From Vicia villosa (Eukaryota; Streptophyta; Magnoliopsida; Fabales; Fabaceae): a stretch of DNA of 64,000 nt. A model generated the notes under the pieces. The model searched no databases. It was not told the DNA's origin and saw only the letters and a list, made by a program, of their open reading frames with translations. The translations under genes and the position numbers were made by a program. Position 1 is the stretch's first letter; each line of letters starts with the position of its first letter. Positions 34,793 through 44,900 of the stretch are shown piece after piece. Location of the stretch: contig NC_081183.1 of NCBI RefSeq assembly GCF_029867415.1, positions 31,893,806-31,957,805 of the forward strand, given 5' to 3'.

Positions 34793-35620
34793 ACCTCTAT
34801 TTCTTGATGAATCATATCATGAAATAGCGCTACCATTGCACGTTGATAGGTTGCTCCTGCGTTTTTTAGACCAAAGGGCATTACTTTGTAACAAAAGGTT
34901 CCCCAGGGTGTTGTGAAGGTTGTTTTTTCCATGTCTTCGGGTGCCATCTTGATTTGATTGTACCCTGAGAATCCGTCCATAAAGGAGAATACCTTGCATT
35001 GTGCGGTATTGTCAACCAGTACATCGATGTGTGGTAGAGGGAAATCATCTTTGGGGCTTGCCCGGTTCAGATCTCTGTAGTCCACGCACATTCTGACTTT
35101 CCCGTCTTTTTTAGGTACAGGGACGATGTTAGCTATCCAAGGAGGATAACTTACAACTTTTAGGAATCCGGCATTGAACTGTTTTTCAACCTCGTCTTTG
35201 ATCTTTTTTGACATATCAGGCCTACTCCTTCGTAGTTTCTGTTTGACTGGAGTGCTACCTTCTTTGATTGGCAGGCGATGAACTACGATGTTCGTGTCAA
35301 GGCCTGGCATATCTTCATAGGACCAGGCGAATATCTCGACGTAGTCTCGCAGCATTTGAATCAGTCTTTGCTTGATGCTGTGTTCTAAATCAGCCCCTAT
35401 TTTGACTTCTTTCTTTTCTTCGTTGCTGCCCAAGTTGATGACCTCAATTGGCTCCTCGTGAGGCTGTATGGCCTTGTCTTCTTGTTCTAGCAGCCTTGCA
35501 AGTTCTCTTGGCACTTCACAATCTTCCTCACTTTCGTCCTCAGTTTGGTAGATCGGATTTTCAAAGTCATGACGGGCAATAGCAGAATCGTTGTTGACTG
35601 GATCCAGAGTGTATGTGAAT
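34793..35620 (-). pseudogene. pol of element A, first part: reverse transcriptase to the catalytic motif
   Basis: Exon downstream of the pro-RT intron. It starts at the acceptor 35621/35620 and is open to the B insertion. Recognisable RT motifs in order: LRRSRPDMSKKIKDEVEKQ, SYPPWIANIVPVPKKDGKVR, CVDYRDLNRASPKDDFPLPH, FSFMDGFSGYNQIKM, TTFTTPWGTFCYKVMPFGLK and NAGATYQRAM. The reading frame is cut in the Tyr-Val-Asp-Asp box; past the junction a few codons of B sequence follow. The remainder resumes at 18265. RT copies the element RNA into DNA; this copy cannot, because its metal-binding aspartates are separated from the rest. Confidence 0.92.
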
Positions 35621-35877
35621 CTGCATGTTAATTATGTGAGTGTGTGTGAAGAAAAACATACCTATTTGAAAGCGAAGAAAGAAGGAAAAAGGATCACAAA
35701 ATTTAAATATGCAAGCGTCCCATGATTTTATTGAATGCACATGATCATGATATGATAAGCCCTTATAGAAGGACCAGTGTGCTAAGGCACACGGCTTTCA
35801 AGCTCATGGTTCGATTGTTCAGGAACCATTTTTATCTTTGCACAATATACACAAAGAAAACAGGAAATGGCATTTAC
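35621..35877 (-). other. Predicted intron between protease and RT of element A (257 bp)
   Basis: The donor GTAAAT begins at 35877 and the acceptor ATGCAG ends at 35621. Unspliced RNA meets TAA in the pro frame at once. Removing the intron joins the two frames with no stop. A pro/RT intron is an established Ogre feature. An alternative AG (TTTCAAATAG) lies nearer the donor. A tRNA-like phrase (CATGGTTCGATTGTTC, plus strand, 35807-35822) is present. Confidence 0.8.
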
Positions 35878-37853
35878 TCCTGGTCAAAGGAGATCACATC
35901 CTCAGCTTTCCAGTTGTTCAATCCACTGTTGTGAGCAGGGGGTACCCAACTGTTCCAGTTGTAGTTGTCTTCTTCATCTTCCATAGCATTGATTTCATTA
36001 GTGGGAAAATGAGCCGGTGATCCTTCGGGATAAGGGATATACTCTGCTGGATACGAGAGCCCAGGCTGAGATATCTCTGTTGGCTGAGCGAGATGCTCAA
36101 TAAGGCCGTCCCATGCAGTCGGGATGATGTTTTGAATTGAGACTTGTGCATCCTGATGAGGAGTGTATGCTGACAGAAAGCAACCCTCGTTATTTGGTAT
36201 TTCCCTGGCTTCTTCGAAAGCGAAATTGTCATCGTAATGTTCATCCCATCCAGTTGGGATAATGTCCTTCATAGCAATTTGTGAGCTTGGAGGAGCGGAG
36301 TATTTCACCATATAGTCATATTTGCCGCTGGGTTCTCCTAGCGTGTCCCATACTTCTTTGGGTGGATTTTGATATTGCTCAGTGACAGGACTTGTGAAAC
36401 TTTCGTCATTTCCAATTTGATCACCCCATCCAGTCGGGGTAAGGTCTTCCATAGCAATATAGGAATTCTGAGGTGCGGCATACTGATAATTATACCCGCC
36501 GTTTGGTTCTCCCACAACATCCCACATTCCCATGGAAATGGGTGGAATCTCATCTGGATATGGCTGAATGATATGGTTCAAGAACACTCCTTCATCTTCA
36601 ATAGCGTTTACTTCTTGGCTGACGAAGTGTGACATTAATCCTCCAGAACGAGGACTTTGATCATTCTTTTGATTTTCACTATCATAGCCCAGACCTAGCT
36701 TGTCAGACTTGTAGGGTATATCGGGAAGTTGTCCCCATACTGTGCAATCACCCTGTTCAATCATGGCTTTGGCATCTTTGAGAGAAGCCATAGTTGTAGT
36801 TGGAGTAGCAGGAATATGCTTGGTGGTAGAGACATCTGGGGAGACCACCTCAAATGATTGGCATGGAGTTTCGATGAATTCGTCCTCCAACTCAACATAT
36901 TTGGAATTGCTTAGGTGACTAACCACATATTCCTCTTCGCCATAGACTGTGACAATCTTTCCTTTTACTGGATATTTTAACTTCTGATGCAGGGTAAAAG
37001 TTACAGCGTTTGCCCCATGTATCCAAGGGCGTCCAAGTAAACAGGAGTATGCTGGGTGAATTTCCATTACGTAAAAGATAGAATCAAAGATCTGAGAACC
37101 CACTCTGATTGGGAGATTCACTTTTCCGTATACCGTTCTGGTTGACCCGTCAAAGGCTCTTACCACAACATCACTTGGTTGTAACACAATTCCTTCGAAG
37201 TCAAGCTTTTCTAGTACTGTTTTCGGTAACACGTTCAAAGAAGAACCGTTATCTACTAGCACATGAGATAGAGTGGTGCCATTACATTCAATGGAGATAT
37301 GTAAGGCTTTGTTGTGATTTTTTCCAGCAGGGGTTAGATCCACATCGGAGAAACCGAGACCATTGCTCACGGTTAGATTGGCAACACAATTCTCAAATTG
37401 GTCGACTGAGATCTCTTGAGGCACATGCGCAGCTTTCAGGAACTTCATCAGAGCTTTGGCATGAGCTTCTGAATATTTTAGCAGAGATAGCATTGAGATT
37501 TTTGAAGCAGTGTGCCCCAGTTGCTCAACAATATTGTAATCACTTTTGCAGATGATTTTCAATATTTCCTCCATTTCTTGCTTTGATGGATCCTCAGCGG
37601 TGATCTCCACCGGGGTTTGAACTTGTTCAACTTGTGGCTCTTTGCCTCGAGCGTTGTTATCTTGATTAGGAACTGGGACTCGGACTGGACCAGCAGCAAC
37701 ATTTGGAGAAATTTCTGGTGAAAAGATTCTTCCACTTCTCGTGATCTTGCTGGTACCCACAATATTACCCACAGTTGGAGTAGTTAACTTTGCGGCCTCT
37801 TCAGTCGAGGTACCCTGCTTAATTCCATGAACATAAACATTAGTGTCATATCC
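35878..37853 (-). CDS. Protease region and linker of element A
   Basis: In frame with gag but separated from it by TAG at 37854-37856. The aspartic protease motif is HVLVDNGSSLNVLP (near 37240-37270), followed by KVNLPIRVGSQIFDSIFYVM and CLLGRPWIHGANAVTFTLHQ, typical of retropepsins of this clade. The protease would cut Gag and Pol into working parts. A long acidic, Pro-rich linker follows, with three related units ending IPTGWD or similar (36085-36540). The frame ends at the predicted donor 35878/35877. An internal ATG at 37772 is unlikely to be the true start; translation probably comes from gag. Confidence 0.85.
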
Positions 37854-39650
37854 CTATGGGACAGCTTTGTCTGAGGAGTATGGAAATGGAGTTGGACTAG
37901 CAATGACTACTGATGCCACTTTGAGTGTAGCAGAAATTTTGAATGGAGCCTTGGCAGAGATTTTGAATGGTAAGCTGGAGATCACTGAGGCATCTTCTAT
38001 TCTCATCCTGTTTGCAAAGACTTCGCACAGCACGTCCATAGAAGGGAGCCTCTCAAACATAATGATACGGCGATCCATCCATTTTTGAATTCCCATCCTC
38101 AGATTTTCACAACCATTGGGCAGGCAGGAGCAGTAAAAGCAGTCGGGGTCACACCCTGGAAAGTAACCAGCTCGGATTAGCTTTCCTTTGACTTCGCAGA
38201 GTGGAGTTGATAATTCGTTCACATCATAGATGTAAACAGTGTCCAGGATAGCGTTAACAGTTTTGTCATGCTTTGGCATAGGTGCAGTGATGACATTTGG
38301 AGTTTCTGGAGGATCGAACTCAATTTCCTCAGCATCTATCATATCTTGTATTTTATTTTTCAGGGCCCAGCAGTGATCTGCGTCATGTCCTGAACAGTTT
38401 GAGTGATAGGCACATGTTGCATCAGGGAGATAATTTGGAGAGGAAGTGTTGACATTCTTTGAAGGACCTTTTAATGTGATCAGATCTGCTTTTAGCAAGT
38501 GCTGCAATGCCTGAGAGATTGGCATGTTGATTCTGGTGAAATTTCTTCTTGGTGCATCTGGTCGATGCGTATATTTTGGCTGTTGATCTTTTTGAGGTGC
38601 AGATGTGGAGATCAGAACTGCCCCTACAGATTGATGCTGCTCACTTTTGCGACTTTTCTGAATTTGTGTTGCATTGACCTCATTTCTCCCGCTGATGGGC
38701 CTTTTTGTAGTACCAGAGGTGGAACCTATTTGAATTTTTCCATTTTGAATGCCGCTTTCGACACGTTCTCCGGTCAGTATCAGGTCAGTGAAACCTGATG
38801 ATGAGCTTCCCAGCAAATGGCTATAGAAAGGGCCAGTTAAAGTGCCCATGAACATGTCAACTAGTTCGCGATCAGATAAGGGTGGTTGAACCCTTCCAGC
38901 CATATCTCTCCACTTTTGTGCATATCCTTTGAAACTTTCTTTTGGTCCCATAGACATGCCCCTTAGTTGAGTACGGGTTGGCGCAAGATCAGCATTGTAT
39001 TGGTACTGTTTGTAAAAAGCAGCAGCTAATTCTTCCCAAGTATGAACCTTGGTATTTTCCAGCTGGTAGTACCACTCGAGTTGTGTACCCGACAGACTTT
39101 CTTGGAAGAAGTGAATCCACAATTTGTTATCCGTTGTATGAGGTTGTATCTTCCTTACATAGGATCTCAGATGTAGTTTCGGGCAAGAAACTCCATCATA
39201 TTTTGCAAAGACAGGAACTTTGAATTTTGGAGGGATAACAACATCCGAGATGAGCCCTAGATCATTGAAATCTAAGCCAGGTATTTTTTGTATCTCCATA
39301 GCTTTCATACGGTCTTCCAGCTGTTGGTATTTTTCATCATCCGGTTCGTCCCCAGAATGATCATTTTCTTCATTTGAAGAGAGAGAGGGTTTAGCAGAAC
39401 CCTGGTTGCTTTGATTGTCTTCTTGTTCATCATCACCGACTGTTTCAGGGATCGGTGGCTTTTTGAACTTTTTGACTGGGATTTTGATCTTTCTTTTCAG
39501 GTGACTCACGCCTACAGATCCTTTGGGCTTCTTTTTCTTCTTGATTATCAGGGCTTTCAGTTCTTGCTGCCCCTTTGCCAGTTCCAGAATTGCCACTTGA
39601 ACTTGGGCATTTTGTGCTTCGAGATTCTTGATGCTTGTCTCGGATTCCAT
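37854..39650 (-). CDS. gag of element A (Gag, 598 aa)
   Basis: Start at 39650 (MESETSIKNLEAQ). An upstream extension to 39695 has no support and lies beyond a likely splice acceptor. Residues 1-35 form a coiled coil; a lysine-rich stretch (IIKKKKKPKG, LKRKIKIPVKK) and an acidic stretch follow; then the gag core (LWIHFFQESLSGTQLEWYY, KQYQYNADLAPTRTQL, ELVDMFMGTL). A knuckle C-x2-H-x5-H-x4-C lies near residue 430, with a second Cys cluster (GCDPDCFYCSCLPNGC) behind it. The frame closes with TAG in front of the protease frame. Gag of element D is its close relative. Confidence 0.92.
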   Translation of the reverse strand: MESETSIKNLEAQNAQVQVAILELAKGQQELKALIIKKKKKPKGSVGVSHLKRKIKIPVKKFKKPPIPETVGDDEQEDNQSNQGSAKPSLSSNEENDHSGDEPDDEKYQQLEDRMKAMEIQKIPGLDFNDLGLISDVVIPPKFKVPVFAKYDGVSCPKLHLRSYVRKIQPHTTDNKLWIHFFQESLSGTQLEWYYQLENTKVHTWEELAAAFYKQYQYNADLAPTRTQLRGMSMGPKESFKGYAQKWRDMAGRVQPPLSDRELVDMFMGTLTGPFYSHLLGSSSSGFTDLILTGERVESGIQNGKIQIGSTSGTTKRPISGRNEVNATQIQKSRKSEQHQSVGAVLISTSAPQKDQQPKYTHRPDAPRRNFTRINMPISQALQHLLKADLITLKGPSKNVNTSSPNYLPDATCAYHSNCSGHDADHCWALKNKIQDMIDAEEIEFDPPETPNVITAPMPKHDKTVNAILDTVYIYDVNELSTPLCEVKGKLIRAGYFPGCDPDCFYCSCLPNGCENLRMGIQKWMDRRIIMFERLPSMDVLCEVFANRMRIEDASVISSLPFKISAKAPFKISATLKVASVVIASPTPFPYSSDKAVP

Positions 39651-39959
39651 CTCTTCTGACTGAAATAAACAGCGAGAAGATGAGAAATCCGTCATGTGAA
39701 CCTGTTATGCAATGTGTATGACTGGATGCAATGTGTATGCAATGTATGAAATGTATGTGCAATGTATATGAATGCAATGTATGAAATGTATATGCAATGC
39801 ATGAAGTGAAATGTGTGTGCAATGTTTCAAGGATCTTAGAGTTTAGATTTGTTAAAGAAGAAACAAACGTTAGTTAATCAATTTATTTCTTTTTTTTTTT
39901 TGCTTCTTTTTTCTTTGCCTCATTTGGGCTTACAAGACAGAAATAAAATAAATGATCCT
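39651..39959 (-). other. ORF1-gag spacer of element A
   Basis: Contains a CATTGCAT/ATACATT-rich simple-sequence tract (about 39700-39825), then CTGTTTATTTCAG ending at 39660, ten bases before the gag ATG. The layout is that of an intron 3' end. Confidence 0.6.
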
Positions 39960-41303
39960 TCAGGTCTCCCGTGGACGCTTTCTCTTTGCCCCCGGGAATG
40001 TGTTGATCTGCTGTTCTTCTTGAAGCTGTCCGGTGAGCTCCAATATCCTTCTCTCATAGTCTTGACAGTATGATTTGAAGGTGTCTCTTTCCTCTTTGAG
40101 TTGAACCCAAGATTTTTGCAACTCTTCTAGGTCAGTTGGCATGTCCGGGTGTAGAATAACTTGAGGTTCATATCCTTCGACCTCTGGTTCAATAGTCACA
40201 GGTAGAACAGCAGGATATGGCATAAGGAGTTTCTGAGCATGAGTGCGGACCCATCTGAGGTAGGGTTCCATAGGAATAGAATTCCATTGCCCCAGAGTTT
40301 TGCTTTCTATTCTATAGACACTGCCCCATGCATGTATGAACCTTCGTCGGTGTCTATGAGAATCATTCTCGTAATCAAACACAATGCCATGGATAATCAT
40401 GTCATGAGGACCGTTGCTCCTTGCATATCCGAATTGGCGTAGAGCTAAAGAGGGATTGTAAGTGATGCCTCCTTTGATGCCAAGGAGTGGCACATTAGGG
40501 TATTCTCCACAATGATCAATGATAGTAATGTCTCTTTGAAAGAAGTTGTTCCACCGGATATCTGAATGAGACAAAGACATAATCCTGCGAGACCATTGCA
40601 TTCTTTGTTCATTTCTCAACACTGATCGGGGAAGATGAAATGTAAACCACCTAGCCAGTAGTGGTATACACCACATGAGAGTTCCTCGTTTCTTCATGGT
40701 ACGAGTGTGTAGAGAATGTAGAATGTCTCCTAGCAATGTTGGTACCGGGTTACGGATTAGGAAAAGGTTGATGATGTGTACACTTATGAACTGGTCGGGA
40801 TTAGGGAATAAAACCAACCCATAGATCAAAAGTGCCATAACTTCCTCAAAAGCTGGATAACTTTTGTTTTCTAGCAGTAGTCGAGCCTTTTCCAACAAGA
40901 ACTTGGCAAGCAAACCCTTAACTCCACTCTTTGTTTCCCAATTGGACTCGATTTCTGATTTCCGCAGATGTAAAGCAGCAGCAATGACTTCAGATTTTGG
41001 AATCCTTTCTAAACCAGTGAAAGGTAATTGATTTCGAACAGGCAATCCAATTAGTTCAGAGAATTCTTCCAAAGTGGGTACCAACTGGTAATCAGGAAAG
41101 GTAAAGCAATGATGTTCAGGGTCAAAAAACTGGAACAGGACCCGTATCATGTCTTCTTCAAATTTTGAGGTAACCAAATGGAGTAGGTGACCATGCCTTT
41201 CGGTGAATTGAACATTCCTGGGGAATTCTGACACTAAGTCTTTTAGTTCAGATGGTACCGTTGAGATGTTGATTCGGATGTAATCTTTGGTGGCGGGAGC
41301 CAT
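39960..41303 (-). CDS. ORF1 of Ogre element A (447 aa), plant-mobile-domain-like
   Basis: The extra ORF upstream of gag that marks Ogre elements; its function is not known. The start chosen is ATG at 41303 (MAPATKDYIRIN), directly after TTTGTTTTTGCAG; a longer frame to 41402 reads through leader sequence. The N-terminal half (FTFPDYQLVPTLEEFSELIG, then LPVRNQLPF) has the pattern of plant mobile domain proteins. The middle has a tryptophan-rich stretch (GTLMWCIPLLARWFTFHLP). The C-terminus is a predicted coiled coil (about residues 385-435) with a basic, nuclear-import-like GAKRKRPRE. The frame is intact. D and B lack this gene. Confidence 0.85.
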   Translation of the reverse strand: MAPATKDYIRINISTVPSELKDLVSEFPRNVQFTERHGHLLHLVTSKFEEDMIRVLFQFFDPEHHCFTFPDYQLVPTLEEFSELIGLPVRNQLPFTGLERIPKSEVIAAALHLRKSEIESNWETKSGVKGLLAKFLLEKARLLLENKSYPAFEEVMALLIYGLVLFPNPDQFISVHIINLFLIRNPVPTLLGDILHSLHTRTMKKRGTLMWCIPLLARWFTFHLPRSVLRNEQRMQWSRRIMSLSHSDIRWNNFFQRDITIIDHCGEYPNVPLLGIKGGITYNPSLALRQFGYARSNGPHDMIIHGIVFDYENDSHRHRRRFIHAWGSVYRIESKTLGQWNSIPMEPYLRWVRTHAQKLLMPYPAVLPVTIEPEVEGYEPQVILHPDMPTDLEELQKSWVQLKEERDTFKSYCQDYERRILELTGQLQEEQQINTFPGAKRKRPRET

Positions 41304-41960
41304 TACCTGCAAAAACAAAGGTAAACTCTTTGATCCTTGAAGTGTTTGGTGCAAAAATGATATGCTTATGATGCAAACATGTGGCACACAAAGACAAATC
41401 AAACAATAGCCTTAGGTTTAAAGGCTTGCATGGAGCTGATAGGTGATACCCTCCCCACTGAAGTTGAGTTGGTTAAAACCTGTCCTAGAATAGTATTCGG
41501 GTTCTATGATCCTTGGAAGTAACATCTCAATACGGCGCTCGAGCGGCCGATCAAAATATTCCTCGAGGATAACTAACTTCGATCAATTTCAAAGCTAGCC
41601 ACTTAATAGGCCATAAGTCAAGTTCAACTAAAAAGATTCTAAGACAAATTAGTGTTTAATGACATTTCGGAAGCCTAATATACTCCTTGATCGTTTTCAA
41701 GGGACATCAGTATAAACCAAAGTATCGCACTAACGATGACTACCAGATTAACCGTATCGGTACATGCCGTACAGTTTCCTTGGTCTATTGTCATATACTT
41801 AAGGTATCTCGAGATTCGGGTTGGAATCTTTCACACAAGCAAAATACCCAAACAAACCTTTGAAAAATAGAGCAATCAAGTCAATCAATTAAAAACATCG
41901 AAGTGGTCTATTCTCTTAAGGTAACCCCTTTTGAAAACATTTTGTTTTTTGAAAGTATCT
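41304..41960 (-). other. 5' leader of element A
   Basis: Untranslated leader between PBS and ORF1, ending in TTACCTTTGTTTTTGCAG (AG at 41307). It shares phrases with the leader of D. Confidence 0.6.
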
Positions 41961-41977
41961 CCCCAGCAGAGTCGCCA
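41961..41977 (-). other. Primer-binding site of element A (tRNA-Arg type)
   Basis: The minus strand reads TGGCGACTCTGCTGGGG, four bases from the LTR end (GAAC spacer). Confidence 0.88.
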
Positions 41978-41981
41978 GTTC

Positions 41982-44900
41982 TGTGGACCTCCGTTTTTTA
42001 ATCCCGGGCCATACCTCTGTTCTGTAGAGATACGTGAACTGACTCTTTTTTATCGCTTAATGCTTTCGCAATTTGAAAATTCACAGAGTCGCCACCGACC
42101 TTTTATTTTATCCAATTAAGGAAAGGTTTATAAAAGAAACAGAAAAAAGACCTTTAAGAAATTCTGGGTAAGGGGGTAGGTTATACAAAGGGAAGGTGTT
42201 AGCACCCTTTGTATCCATGGTTATCCATGGGCTCTTAAGTTTGCTTAGCTCACTTGTTTTTCGATCACTTTTCAATTGCTTTAGAATGCTCATATGTGGC
42301 TTCAAATACTTTTGTAAATTGAATTTTGTAATGATCCGTGTGTGGATGTATACAAAATGCTTGTTTATCTTTCGAAAGATGTTTTGAAAAGAACGTTAAC
42401 TTTGTAATAATCCGTGTTTGGATGTATACAAAGTATTGTCTTTTTTGAAAGTTTTGTTTTGAAAAACAACAGTGTATGAGAATTTTGTTTGTTTTGATTT
42501 GAGCAAGCAAACTAGGAGGTCTACCCTGAGTTGTAAGGTTTTTATCCTATTTCCTTTAAAAATCTATCCTTTCACCGGATATAAACGCAAGGTTCGATTT
42601 TGTACTCAAAATAGTAGAATTTTGACTTTGATTTTGAAAAGAATGAGAAGGGATTACCTTAAAAGGTGCAAGTGTGATTGTGTTTGGATTCAGATATTTT
42701 ATCTTTGAAGTTAGTGATCTAACGGTTCAATTTTATCTTTGACATACACGCAGTTTATATTTGCTGGAAATTAAAATGCGGAAATGTAAAGTGCGGAAAG
42801 TAAATCTACGCTATTACATCGATTGTGCAGAAAATGTAAACTAGCCTATTTACATGAATTTGACATCCTATACATTTATCTAGGAATTGAAATTGCAAGA
42901 AAAATAAAAGGCATGTTTTTGGATTTTTTATGATTTGATTTTAATTATAATTAATGCATAATTAATTAAATTAAAATGAAGAAAAAAGATGAAAATAGAT
43001 TTAAACCTAGAAATTAAGTTTAAAATATGTACAAAATATTTGTCAATTAATTTTAAAACAAAACTATTTTTTTTGGAATTTTTGGAATTGATTTGAAATT
43101 GATTTAAGTTAATTTAAACATAATTATGCAAATAATTATACAAATAATTAAAACTTAAAGATAAAATTATTCAAAATATGTACAAAATTAGTCTATAATA
43201 TATAAACAATATTTTATATAAAGAACAATTTTTTTATGATTTTTTGATTGGTTAGAATAATTAATAAGCAAATATATAAATATATACTAATTAATTATGC
43301 AAAATATTGAAATTTTGAAGGAAAATAAAATATTTTTATTTCAGAAAATAATATATTATTTTAGAAGTCTAAAAATATTTTTTGTGTATTTTTTGGATTT
43401 TTAAAACTATTTTAAATTAATTTAACAAAGAAATTAAAATAAAAAAATAGAAAATAAAAGGATACTGATCAGGTGTGGTTGGATTGAGAGTCCATGGTAA
43501 GGACTGCTTTGTCTGGCGCGTTGGATAAGCTGGCAAGTGGATCAGAAGGCCCAGATGGTGAGGGATCATGGCACGTGGAACACCTGCAAAACACTGAATC
43601 CAAAATTAATTTAAAAAAACACGCGCGCGCCTCCCAACCAATCAGAGGACGCCACGCATCATCTTCAACCTTCAGATGGGCTTTTACACCGTTCATTTGC
43701 AGGTGGTGTAAAAACTCCAATCTTTTACACCTGTTAATAATAGCGAATACAAGCAAACATGAGTATAAATTTGGCGCGATGCCATGGTTAAGTTTGTATT
43801 GTTCATGCGGTTTTAATGGTGCTATTTAGAACTTCTAATTTTGCCTATTTCAGAAAGCCCTAAATTTTAGGTTATGAACCCTAAAATGGTAACTTCGTGT
43901 ATAAGCGTCTAAAACTTAATTAAAGTTCCAGAAATGATCTACACACCACACCAAGTCCAAATATATGTCTACATCGTGCCAGATATGCTTGTGTTATGAG
44001 ATACAAGTCAGTTTTAGTTTGGACAAATCGTGACCTGTGTAGCTCGATTCAGTGATGTTTAGGACTTGCAATTGATTGGAATAGTTTCAGTGAAGCTCAG
44101 AGATGATGTTTGAATGCTTAGTTTGTATTGAAATGGACTGAAATTAAAAACTCGAATTTGAATTTTCTTTGAAATTTTTCAAGTGATTACAAGTGTATTA
44201 TGAGTAAGGCTGTGTTTCTGAACTTGTCTCCCTCTGTTACTGAAGCATGCTAGCCTATTTATAAGCATTGAGTGCTTAGAATTGAAGCTAAGAAGCATCT
44301 AGTTGCCTTTGTGGAATTCTTGCATTTTTTATATTAAAAAAGCTTTGAATTATTGACCAAGTCTTCTTGTCTTCAATGCACCTGCCTTGCTCTTCAATTA
44401 TCTGCAGAAAGATGAAGATTCCTTGGGTGAGTCATGCTTGGAAATCAAGCTACCCATTATCCATCCATTTTCCTTTTAATTTAATCTTAAAATAAGATAA
44501 AATCATGCCAAAAATGGATAAAAAAGGTGTGGGCCTTGTCTTGGTCGTGGGAGGCCCATAATATCATGGAAATGATGTTTGAATGCTGAAAACTTGGCCC
44601 CATTTGGAAAAAATGCATTTTTGAGCAATGTTGATTTCATGCATTTTCCCAAAATTTAGCCAACTTCAACAAGGTGTAAGTCCCTCAATTTTTGTCATAT
44701 GAAGGAGATCTTGCACTTTTTGGAAACCTCAAAGAGTCCTCTAACCAATGTCTTTGGTCTCATGTCAAAATGATTTTTGAAGCTCCTTGTGTGTCCTTTT
44801 GAAAAAAGTGTCTTTTTGTTGACTTTGAAAATGACCTGTAATGTCTTTGGTCATATTTTTCAAATGGTGAATCCAATGACCATGGGATCAATGGCATTTG

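Noticed and set aside
35807..35822. tRNA T-arm-like GGTTCGATT in the pro-RT intron
   Set aside because: No partner arm or A-box at the right spacing; too little for a tRNA call.
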